From: CAYLNH01 sp964384625
Lineage (GTDB): Bacteria > Verrucomicrobiota > Lentisphaeria > JABSQK01
Reading direction: 5' to 3'
Length of the DNA stretch: 31,556 bases
NCBI GenBank assembly: GCA_964384625.1
Contig: CAYLNH010000057.1
Coordinates: forward strand, 1-31,556
Numbering within the stretch: the first letter of the stretch is position 1; every line of letters starts with the position of its first letter. The notes beneath the pieces were generated by a model. The model was given only the letters and a program-made list of their open reading frames with translations, ran no database searches and had not been told where the DNA came from. The position numbers and the translations under genes are program-made. Positions 24,728-31,556 of the stretch are shown one piece after another.

Positions 24728-26410
24728 TCATTTGAGTGCCTGTTTCAACTCGTTCATTTGCGCGTCGGACAGGTGTTTCGGCAGGACCAGACCGACCTCC
24801 GGGATCGCACCGAGAGCGCGCGTCTGTCGTACGTGTTCGGCAATTGCTGCGGGCTGATAGACGCAGTGCGCCTTGATCCACCAGCCGGGCATCCAAGCTT
24901 TCAGGGCGTCGACGGACTTGTTCAGGACCGACAGGTCGTCGCTGAAGTTCTCGGGAATGCCGGTGGTGAAACTCAGGTTTGCCATCTGTGGATTGCGTGG
25001 CTGTGAACTGATGGCGAACACGGTCTTGTGGCGCGCCGCGATCTTGCAGAAGAACCGCTGCATACGGACCAACTGGTTCTCCTCGCCGCGCCAATCCGGA
25101 TCGATTACATCGGCTTGCGGCTGGATCCGCTCACAAAGCCAGTCAAGCTTGAGTCCGTCCAGGTCCCAGCCGTCGGGGCCGCTGCTGAAGAATCGATTCA
25201 CTTTAGCCGCGATATAGTCGCGTACCGCCGGATTCGTGTAGTCCAGGGCGTGTTCATTGCCGCCGGGCAACGGGTAGGTGAAGCCCTGGCGCTGCAGCAC
25301 GTCGGCACCCGTCTCGACCTGCAGCGGCGCCCACCACATGTGAACTTTGTAGCCCCAATTGTGGAGTTGCTCGACCATGCCGCGGACGTCCGGGAACTTG
25401 TCGGTACGCAGATTCCAGTCGCCGCGTTTGTCCTGCCAGCCGGCATCGATGACGATGGTGCCGATGTTCAAGTCCCACTCACGAATCCGCGTCACCGCGC
25501 GCATGACCAGGTCCTGCGTCAACACGGCGTTTGATGCACGCTGTCCCTGCCAGTCGGCATCGCCGGTAAGCGAGTTGGCCAGCAGCACCTGATCGGCCCA
25601 GGTGCAGTACCAAGGCCGTTGCCACGGCAGGTGCTCGGGGCGATAACGGTGTTCGGGGATGATGCCGTCGGCGATCATGGCTGCAGTGAAACGGGCGTAT
25701 GCGGCCAGGGGCGCAAGTCCGGTGCTGCACTGGATCTGCAGACGCGGACCGATCTGCTCCTGCTGTGCCGGCGCGGGGTGCGGGGCGTCCGCCCCGCCGT
25801 AGTTGAAGCGCAGGTACGCGACCTCGCCGTCCACGCCGGTCTTTAACTCGAGACCGTAGTCGTTTGCCAACGTTGTGCCGCCGACCGCAACGGTCTGTTC
25901 GCCGTCAGTCAGCAGGAGTCGCGGCACCGCGTTCCAGTGTTGGAAGTTGTGACTTGCCGTGCTGAGTTCGAGATTGTCACGATCGAACATGGCGCCGCCG
26001 AGATTCTGCAAGCCCTGCCCCACGTTGGCATGGACGGACGGCAGACCAAGTCGACTGTGGGCGCCGAGGACCTGCCAATGCGTAATGTGGTGGTCGACGT
26101 CTGCGATGTAGCGCGCAGCACAGACGATGCGATCGTCCATCGCAATGATTTCGTTTTCGACCCAGCCGTTCAAATCGCCGGTCAACGGCGCGCGCAGACA
26201 CAGGCTTCCACCCGCACTAAGCGGCTGAAAGTCGATTGGGTGCGGCGTGCCCACCCCGACGGATTCCGCGAATACCGGCAGCAGCAGCAGGCCGGTGTTC
26301 GATTCGAACACCGGCCGTTCTGTCCCCGGCAACTCGAGACAGCAGCCGTTATCCGCAACAATGAGTTTGCTGCAGGTATTGCTGAGTTGTCGTGTCGCCG
26401 CTTTCTGCAT
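24728..26410 (-). CDS. GH31/GH36-like alpha-glycosidase
   Basis: This 560-aa protein looks like a clan GH-D/GH31 retaining alpha-glycosidase, the group that includes alpha-galactosidases and alpha-glucosidases. An N-terminal beta-sandwich runs to about 265. The barrel starts at RPWYCTWADQ and contains TIVIDAGWQDKRGDWN (Asp322), WGYKVHMWWAPLQV and DGLKLDWLCER, in which Asp423 is the expected nucleophile. NFSDDLSVLNKS carries Asp491-Asp492, candidates for the acid/base. The chain stops soon after the barrel, without the C-terminal beta-sandwich that many relatives have, so it is short for the family but not visibly broken. No signal peptide; likely cytoplasmic. It starts 11 nt after the 1129-aa gene, with AAGG about 9 nt before the ATG. 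Galactosidase versus glucosidase cannot be settled here. Confidence 0.8.
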   Translation of the reverse strand: MQKAATRQLSNTCSKLIVADNGCCLELPGTERPVFESNTGLLLLPVFAESVGVGTPHPIDFQPLSAGGSLCLRAPLTGDLNGWVENEIIAMDDRIVCAARYIADVDHHITHWQVLGAHSRLGLPSVHANVGQGLQNLGGAMFDRDNLELSTASHNFQHWNAVPRLLLTDGEQTVAVGGTTLANDYGLELKTGVDGEVAYLRFNYGGADAPHPAPAQQEQIGPRLQIQCSTGLAPLAAYARFTAAMIADGIIPEHRYRPEHLPWQRPWYCTWADQVLLANSLTGDADWQGQRASNAVLTQDLVMRAVTRIREWDLNIGTIVIDAGWQDKRGDWNLRTDKFPDVRGMVEQLHNWGYKVHMWWAPLQVETGADVLQRQGFTYPLPGGNEHALDYTNPAVRDYIAAKVNRFFSSGPDGWDLDGLKLDWLCERIQPQADVIDPDWRGEENQLVRMQRFFCKIAARHKTVFAISSQPRNPQMANLSFTTGIPENFSDDLSVLNKSVDALKAWMPGWWIKAHCVYQPAAIAEHVRQTRALGAIPEVGLVLPKHLSDAQMNELKQALK

Positions 26411-26421
26411 GCAAGGGGCCC

Positions 26422-29400
26422 TTACTCGAGCCGGAGGGCACGGACGCCGAAGCCGGGCAGGTCGACCGTGAAGCTGCCGCCGTTCAGCTCGGTTACGGCT
26501 TCATCGTTCTCGGCGTTGACTACCTTGTTGACGTTGACGCCCAGCTTCTTGAGATCCAGGTCGAGTTTCACTTTCGCGTCGACGCCGTTCCAGGTGACGA
26601 GGTAGACGAACAGCTTGCCGTCGCGTTTGAGCAGCAGCCATTTGCAGTCGGGGTCGCTGACGGACACCGGCGGGTTCTCGCCCCAGTAGTTGTAGACTTC
26701 GCAGTCGGGTTTGCCGTAGCCGAAGTCGACGAAGGTCTTGGGGTATTTCTTGACGGTGATGCCGCTTTTGATCTCGTGCACGAGCATGGCCGGGCCGCCG
26801 GAGAACCCGAGGACGACCGGAACAGTACCGGTCTTCAAGCCGAGGCTTTCAGTGCGCAGCAAGTCCGGCGAAAACCGCTTCTGGAGCGGGTCGTCGCTGT
26901 TGCGCCATTCGAGGTCGAGGTTGTATTCGTTCCAGACCATGTACGGCGCGATCTGCGTATTGGTCATATGGATCATCATCGCCTGCGGCGCCTTCGGGTC
27001 GCGCATCTGCTGATGCATGATCCAGATCCGCTTGAGGTATTTGCGGTGATTCCACATGCTGGCCGACGGCACGGTAACCCCGCGCCAACGGTAGGCCGCG
27101 GTGGTGAGCGGATCGGTGGCTTTCTTCGGGAAGGAGTTGTCGAAGTACAGGCCGTAGCCGCGCTTGAGCCATTCAGCCCCGTACCAGCAGGCGAAGTCGC
27201 GGTAGCTCTTCACCAGACCGCCGGTGCTGAGATGGATTGCCCATGGGCCTTCGCCTTTGAAGAAGCCTTCGTTCAACGGCCGACCAGTCCATTCGGTGTA
27301 GAAGGCCGGGGCTTCCTCGCCGCCCTTGACCACGGTGCTGTGGAACTCTTCGAAATAAACGCTCATCGGATCACCCGCGCCGCGTTTCCAGCCAAGCTTG
27401 TGCAGGTTGACCATCTTGTCGCGCCAGTCCTTGCCGATGCGTTCGGTAACGTTGCGTTTCGCCCAGCCCTTAAATCGCTCCCTGGCGTCGGCCATCAGTT
27501 CCTTGTTGCCGGAGCGTCGGGCATAGTTCAGATCGAATGTCGCCCAGTCGTAGTTGAGCGGATACTTGCTGGCATAGGTCGAATACAGACCGTGCACGTG
27601 GCCCATGCTGAAGTAGAAGCTCTTGTGATCCGGGCGGCCGATCGCACGCCAGTCCTTGGGCATCGGTTTCGCAGGCGTGGCCATGAGACCGAAGACGATG
27701 TGGCGTTTGCGTTGAATCGTCACCGGTTTCTGGACCAGGTGAATCCGCAGCGTCAGGGTACCCTTGTTCCGATGCAGACTGAACGCCGGGGCATAGGTCC
27801 CCTTCTTGAAACTGACGTCCTTGACCCAGTTCTTGTCGTTGTCCGCAAACCAGCAGAGGCCGCGCTCTTCGGCGCCCAGCCAGATGTAGGGACGGAACCC
27901 GGTCGGCCATTCGCCGTCGGGAAAATCACGCGTGTCCCAGATCAAACCATCGCCTTCCGGCGTGCTGCCGGCCGGGTTGTACCGCAAGGCGGTGGTGGTC
28001 ACGTGGTACAACGGCGCCAACGCGTCTTTGATCGGGATGTCGACCCACAACGCTTTGAGTTCCTTGTTTTCGACGCCGGGCAGCAGATCCATCTCGACCC
28101 GCATGCAGCCGTCGTATTCGGTGATCGACCGGGTCCGCACCTTCACCGCCGGGTGTGCCGCTCTGCCTTCATAGACGACCATATGCTTCTGCGTCGACGT
28201 AAACACCCCGGCGCCTTCCAGAGCGGTCCCGGGGGCGTCGACGGCGGCGGAGTCCATGCTGACCTGCACACTCATCGGGCCGGCCAGGAGTTCCTTGTAA
28301 TCGGTTTCGTTGCCCTTGGCCTGGACCGAGCTCCAGAGGCCGATGCCGTTCTGCTTGTATTTGCGCATCACCACATCGACTTGATCGACATTGCGTTTGA
28401 TCGGCTCGAACGGCGGGTAGATCTCGGTGGTAATTCCCAAAGCGTTGTTTTCCCAGGGAAAGGTGCGGTCGACGAAGTGCCGGATCATGGGTTTGTCGAA
28501 ACCTTTGATCTGGATGCTGACCTGGTATTTGCCGTCATCGATATCCGGCAGCGTGTACTTGGCCAAACCGGTATTGCCTTTGTCCCAGGTAAAGGTTTCG
28601 GCGAGCACGGTTTCGCCGGCGGCGTCGGTGATCTTGATCTCCGCGCTGCGTGTTTCGGCAAAGTCCTTACCGAGTTCGACCGGCGTGATCCAGGCTTTGA
28701 CCACCTTGTTGGATGGGTAGTAGCCCACCTTCGCGGCCGCCGCAGGGTTCGGCCCGGTGCGTACGTGCCATTTCTTCGCCGGCGCCTTCTGCCATTTCAT
28801 CCCTTTCAATCGAAATAGGACATCGCCGTTGTCGGCGTCGGTCACGACCAGGTTCAGGGTATGCTGGGCGCGTTCGTGCAGGCGGCCCTTGGTAATCTTG
28901 TATTCGAAGTCGACACTGCCGCTGGCGGGGATCGTCAGTTCCTCGGTCTTCTCCAGTTTCGGCATATCGGTCGACGTGATCAGCAGGTCCACCTTGGCCT
29001 TGCGCGCTTTTTTGCCGGGGTTGAGAACCTTGACCTGCAGCGGGGTTTCGCCCATGAATGTGTCGTGCCGCAGTTCGTCGATGCGGACGACCGGTTCGGC
29101 TTCGGTCAAACGCAGCGCCGGGTATTCGCCGACACTGGCAAACGACGCGCCGAGGGGCATCCAAGTGGGCTGGGTCCACGGGTTCTTGTAATCACGGGCG
29201 ATGATCAGACCGATGGTCCGGCCCATCTTGACGCCGTCGTTCCAGCCGAGGTTCGACCAGGGGATGCTCATTTCGGCCGTCCAGACGCCGGCTTCCTCGT
29301 CGACGTGGTTCTTGTATTCGCCCGACAGGTTCCAGCCGGTGTCCGGGGCGCCGAGTGAAAACTTCACGTCCTTGCGCGTGCCCAGGCTGTTGCCGATGAT

Positions 29401-29811
29401 CTGGTAGTAACTCAGATCGCCCTTGCCGGTTTTGCGGTTGTCGCGGTTTGGGTCGATCCAAATCTCGATGGCGGAGTCGAAGACGACGCGGCCGTCATTG
29501 AATTTCTTGTTGGCGATCAGACCGCCGGGCCGCAATTCACTCTGAATCGCGACATACAGGTTGTCCTTGTCGAACCCGGCGAACCCGACGGCATGTCGGG
29601 CTTCGATCTCCATTCGTCGCCAACGCATGAGTGGACCGCTGCGCACGGCCTGGTCCCATTCGCCCTTCTCGATCTTGCCGTCGATCGTCGGCGCTTTTCT
29701 GAATGGTACGGCGGTCGCCAGCGAGTCCGCGGCCCGCCCGACTGCGGCAGTCAACAGGACAAGGCAGAGCAGGTGCATCCAAATTCGAATGATGAGTTTG
29801 TCTTGACGCAT
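26422..29811 (-). CDS. Secreted CBM9-like + DUF6067-type glycoside-hydrolase-like protein
   Basis: This 1129-aa protein carries a signal peptide (IWMHLLCLVLLTAAVGRA). A CBM9-like module lies at about 36-235 (APTIDGKIEKGEWDQA, SIPWSNLGW, GLIIARDYKNPW). Ig-like regions lead to a core from about 450 to the end that resembles the DUF6067 glycoside-hydrolase-like family: GLWSSVQAKGNETDYKELL, GAEERGLCWFADNDKNW near 645, FGLMATPAKPMPKDWRAIG, GYGLYFDNSFPKK with Asp891, and a final beta-domain ending FGVRALRLE. It is a close paralogue of the 1616-aa protein over this core and a distant one of the 1306-aa protein. It is the first structural gene after the regulator: a 41-nt gap, with GGAGGAT 9 nt before the ATG. 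Cell-surface or periplasmic glycan degradation is likely; the reaction is unknown. Confidence 0.83.
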   Translation of the reverse strand: MRQDKLIIRIWMHLLCLVLLTAAVGRAADSLATAVPFRKAPTIDGKIEKGEWDQAVRSGPLMRWRRMEIEARHAVGFAGFDKDNLYVAIQSELRPGGLIANKKFNDGRVVFDSAIEIWIDPNRDNRKTGKGDLSYYQIIGNSLGTRKDVKFSLGAPDTGWNLSGEYKNHVDEEAGVWTAEMSIPWSNLGWNDGVKMGRTIGLIIARDYKNPWTQPTWMPLGASFASVGEYPALRLTEAEPVVRIDELRHDTFMGETPLQVKVLNPGKKARKAKVDLLITSTDMPKLEKTEELTIPASGSVDFEYKITKGRLHERAQHTLNLVVTDADNGDVLFRLKGMKWQKAPAKKWHVRTGPNPAAAAKVGYYPSNKVVKAWITPVELGKDFAETRSAEIKITDAAGETVLAETFTWDKGNTGLAKYTLPDIDDGKYQVSIQIKGFDKPMIRHFVDRTFPWENNALGITTEIYPPFEPIKRNVDQVDVVMRKYKQNGIGLWSSVQAKGNETDYKELLAGPMSVQVSMDSAAVDAPGTALEGAGVFTSTQKHMVVYEGRAAHPAVKVRTRSITEYDGCMRVEMDLLPGVENKELKALWVDIPIKDALAPLYHVTTTALRYNPAGSTPEGDGLIWDTRDFPDGEWPTGFRPYIWLGAEERGLCWFADNDKNWVKDVSFKKGTYAPAFSLHRNKGTLTLRIHLVQKPVTIQRKRHIVFGLMATPAKPMPKDWRAIGRPDHKSFYFSMGHVHGLYSTYASKYPLNYDWATFDLNYARRSGNKELMADARERFKGWAKRNVTERIGKDWRDKMVNLHKLGWKRGAGDPMSVYFEEFHSTVVKGGEEAPAFYTEWTGRPLNEGFFKGEGPWAIHLSTGGLVKSYRDFACWYGAEWLKRGYGLYFDNSFPKKATDPLTTAAYRWRGVTVPSASMWNHRKYLKRIWIMHQQMRDPKAPQAMMIHMTNTQIAPYMVWNEYNLDLEWRNSDDPLQKRFSPDLLRTESLGLKTGTVPVVLGFSGGPAMLVHEIKSGITVKKYPKTFVDFGYGKPDCEVYNYWGENPPVSVSDPDCKWLLLKRDGKLFVYLVTWNGVDAKVKLDLDLKKLGVNVNKVVNAENDEAVTELNGGSFTVDLPGFGVRALRLE

Positions 29812-29852
29812 AACCAGGTGATCCTCCAGGATTGGTTCGGGCTTTGTATTGC

Positions 29853-30965
29853 TTAGGAAATCTGTGGGCGGACGAGCAGTTTCGGCTGCACCAGAATCGG
29901 GTCCGGCAAGACCAGCGGTCCTTCACTGAGCTGCCGGCAAAGGCTGCCGAGCTGCGCCGTGATCTCGTCCAGACGGATATCGACGGAACTGATCGGCGGC
30001 AACCCGGCCTGGCTCCACGGCGTGTTGTAGTAGCCGACCAGCGGGATCTCGCGCAGAAGTTCCGGGCGTTCCGCGCGCAGGATCTGCTGACACCGCAGGA
30101 CCTCGATGTCCCGCAAGCCGAACACCGCCGTCGGCGCGTCCTTCTGATCGAAGCGCTGCAGCATTGCGGCTTCGTCGAAACTCACTTCGAGATTGTGCAC
30201 GTTGGAACAGAGATGGTCCCATTCCCCGCCGCGCTCATTCCACAGGCGGCCGAACTCATAGCCGTGCCGCATCTGTGTGTACCACCAGAGATCGTCGGTG
30301 CGCAAGGGGATCGCGTCGGCCACATGCCGGCTCTCGGTGGTCAGCAGGAGCACCTTGCGATGGCCCTGCTCCCAGAAGTAGTCCACCACCTGCTGCGCGC
30401 CGGCGACCGGATCCGACAGGACTGCGGCCATCTGCGGCAACGGGTGCCCGGCCCAATGGACCGCGCCAATGAAGGTCGTCCGCGCAAAGGCCGGGTCCGT
30501 CAGAAAATCGATGCTGAAATAGCTGTTCTTATGCAGGATGACCTGCTGCACGCCGGCACGCCCCAATCGCAACAGCATGTCCCTGGCGCTCTCCTTACGG
30601 CAGGAATCGATACTCGTCGGCAACAGACCCCAGTGATGCAGTTCGCCGGCCAGCATCAGCGCCAGTTCGCCGTAGATATGCATGCCGCTCTCCATACAGA
30701 TCGCCACCGAATCCCGCAGACTTGCTTCCGGATTCTGACTGATCACTTCCGTGCCGTAGCCGCGCCGGCGGCGGACATAGCCGGCTTCTTCCAGCATGCC
30801 GAACGCCTGCTGCACCGGAGCGATACTGGTGCCCAGCCCGGCAGCCACCCGTTTCAGCGGCGGCAGGCATTCGCCCACCGCATACCGACCGCTCCGGATG
30901 CCCTCGCGCATCTGCTCGAAAATATCCCGCTTATAACTGGGCCGCTGCCGTCGCGACGTCTTCAT
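29853..30965 (-). CDS. GntR-type HTH / LacI-type sugar-binding transcriptional regulator
   Basis: The 370-aa regulator has an N-terminal winged helix of the GntR type at about 12-75 (GECLPPLKRVAAGLGTS, then FGMLEEAGYVRRRRGYGTEV). A periplasmic-binding-protein-like effector domain follows to the end (GAQQVVDYFWEQGHRKVLLLTT, APTAVFGLRDIEVLRC, PLVGYYN, ISSVDIRLDEI), as in LacI and AraR proteins. Such hybrids normally repress carbohydrate genes until a sugar binds. It heads the cluster: the next gene starts 41 nt later on the same strand, and no terminator is seen between them. Its own start is preceded by GAGAGG with 4-nt spacing, and a 16-bp palindrome covers its predicted transcription start, pointing to autoregulation and control of the downstream genes. 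The inducer is presumably a product of the cluster's substrate. Confidence 0.9.
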   Translation of the reverse strand: MKTSRRQRPSYKRDIFEQMREGIRSGRYAVGECLPPLKRVAAGLGTSIAPVQQAFGMLEEAGYVRRRRGYGTEVISQNPEASLRDSVAICMESGMHIYGELALMLAGELHHWGLLPTSIDSCRKESARDMLLRLGRAGVQQVILHKNSYFSIDFLTDPAFARTTFIGAVHWAGHPLPQMAAVLSDPVAGAQQVVDYFWEQGHRKVLLLTTESRHVADAIPLRTDDLWWYTQMRHGYEFGRLWNERGGEWDHLCSNVHNLEVSFDEAAMLQRFDQKDAPTAVFGLRDIEVLRCQQILRAERPELLREIPLVGYYNTPWSQAGLPPISSVDIRLDEITAQLGSLCRQLSEGPLVLPDPILVQPKLLVRPQIS

Positions 30966-30969
30966 AAAA

Positions 30970-30975
30970 CCTCTC
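30970..30975 (-). promoter_or_regulatory. Ribosome binding site of the regulator
   Basis: GAGAGG on the minus strand, 4 nt before the ATG at 30965. Short spacing but a good match, and the only start with protein homology. Confidence 0.6.
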
Positions 30976-30979
30976 TAAA

Positions 30980-31052
30980 GTTATTTTACAATAACTATTC
31001 TATGCGGGTGTTTAGCAATTTCAAGCTCAAATAGGGAATCTCTATAGTTATT
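30980..31052 (-). promoter_or_regulatory. Promoter and operator region of the regulator and cluster
   Basis: On the minus strand TTGAAA (31019-31024) and TAGAAT (30997-31002) are 16 nt apart and resemble a housekeeping promoter; transcription would start near 30990, giving a leader of about 25 nt. A perfect palindrome with 6-bp arms, GTTATT-N4-AATAAC (30980-30995), covers that start. A third copy of the half-site, ATAGTTATT (31044-31052), lies upstream of -35 in the opposite orientation to its match at 30990-30998, about 54 bp away centre to centre. These are the natural operator candidates for the adjacent GntR/LacI-type regulator, with possible looping. The region is AT-rich, unlike everything around it. 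Confidence 0.65.
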
Positions 31053-31059
31053 ATCATTG

Positions 31060-31115
31060 ACTTTCGGGAGCGTTAGACCCGGGGGCCGGGCCAAGGTTCC
31101 GGCGAGCGGAGAAAA
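31060..31115. other. Short spacer between the operator region and the repeat array, nothing recognised
   Basis: About 55 nt of GC-rich sequence (GGGGGCCGGGCC and similar) with no open frame, promoter match or convincing hairpin. The whole stretch from 30966 to the window end has no credible gene. Confidence 0.5.
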
Positions 31116-31556
31116 CGGCGGTCCGGCACAAAGTCCCCCGCCACGCCGCTGGCGGTCCGTCACAAAGTCACCCGCCTCTCCAAGGCGATCCGTCACAAAA
31201 TCACCCGCCTTCCCAAGGCAGTCCGTCACAAAGTAGCCCGCCTCTCCGAGGCGGTCCGTCACAAAGTCCCCGCCTCTCCGAGGCGGTCCGTCACAAAGTC
31301 CCCGCCACGCCGCTGGCGGTCCGTCACAAAGTCACCCGCCACACCGCTGGCGGTCCTTCCCAACGCAGCCCGCCACGCCGCTGGAGGTCCGTCACAAAGT
31401 AGCCCGCCTCTCCGAGGCGGTCCGTCACAAAGTCCCCCGCCTCTCCGAGGCGGTCCTTCCCAACGCAGCCCGCCTCTCCGAGGCGGTCCGTCACAAAGTC
31501 CCCCGCCTCTCCGAGGCGGTCCTTCCCAACGCAGCCCGCCACGCCGCTGGCGCCAT
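31116..31556. repeat. Array of about 13 hairpin-spacer units of 32-34 bp, running off the window
   Basis: Each unit is a GC-rich hairpin plus a conserved spacer. Two main hairpins occur, CCGCCTCTCCGAGGCGG and CCGCCACGCCGCTGGCGG, with a few variants such as CCGCCTTCCCAAGGCAG. Two spacers occur: TCCGTCACAAAGTCCC with small changes (the commoner) and TCCTTCCCAACGCAGC (three times, at about 31354-31369, 31455-31470 and 31521-31536). Arms co-vary (CCT/AGG, CCA/TGG, CTT/AAG), so pairing is kept while sequence changes. Unit lengths of 32, 33 and 34 break any reading frame, so the minus-strand peptides rich in FVTDRLGEAG are not likely genes. Not a CRISPR array: spacers are repeated and only about 16 nt long. 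Confidence 0.9.

Noticed and set aside
31324..31542. Minus-strand open frames within the repeat array, with repeated FVTDRLGEAG-type peptide
   Set aside because: The 33-bp period happens to be a multiple of three, but units of 32 and 34 bp break the frame, there is no ribosome binding site, and the DNA-level hairpin covariation explains the pattern better.
31116..31556. CRISPR array
   Set aside because: Intervening sequences are about 16 nt and themselves repeat (only two types). Repeats are 17-18 nt and variable, and no cas gene is present.

Overview
The window is one strand-coherent gene cluster: 14 protein-coding genes, all on the minus strand, spanning about 188-30965, flanked by non-coding repeats at both ends. 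Composition is GC-rich. Three features point to the PVC superphylum, most likely Lentisphaerota or a relative: two prepilin-type proteins of the RFTLIELLVV...LLPVL...AR style, several very large proteins resembling the DUF6067 glycoside-hydrolase-like family, and sulfatases beside glycosidases. The placement is inferred from protein style; there is no rRNA or marker gene here.

In transcription order (right to left) the layout is: a GntR-type HTH / LacI-type sugar-sensor regulator with its own promoter and operator-like palindrome (29853-30995); a secreted CBM9-like + DUF6067-type protein of 1129 aa; a GH31/GH36-type alpha-glycosidase (560 aa); pseudopilin 2; a beta-propeller-like + PHP metal-hydrolase fusion (779 aa); a second CBM9-like + DUF6067-type protein with a duplicated C-terminal module (1306 aa); two type I sulfatases; a GH65-like enzyme; a secreted LamG-LamG-PA14-DUF6067-type protein (1616 aa); a six-hairpin glycosidase of GH95/GH65 style (793 aa); two secreted paralogous TIM-barrel-like proteins, one apparently catalytically altered and membrane-tethered; and pseudopilin 1.

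Most neighbours overlap by 4-10 nt or lie less than 45 nt apart, so much of the cluster probably forms one or a few long operons. The larger gaps are 82 nt (before the PHP gene), 153 nt (before the 1306-aa gene, holding a perfect 14-bp CG-centred palindrome) and 217 nt (before pseudopilin 1, holding a promoter-like pair and hairpins).

Taken together this looks like a sulfated-glycan utilisation locus without SusC/SusD. Large binding and hydrolase proteins with signal peptides would act outside the cytoplasmic membrane, and enzymes without signal peptides (sulfatases, GH65-, GH95- and GH31/36-like) would act inside. No transporter, sulfatase-maturating enzyme or sugar-catabolism gene is present in the window, so import is unexplained; the two pseudopilins are candidates for surface glycan capture. 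The substrate cannot be read from the sequence; sulfated fucose- or galactose-containing glycans are only a guess from the enzyme families.

The right end (31116-31556) is an array of about 13 units of 32-34 bp, each a GC-rich hairpin plus one of two spacer types, with arm covariation. The left end (67-154) is a composite of three hairpins resembling a REP element. No tRNA, rRNA, CRISPR array or transposase gene was found.
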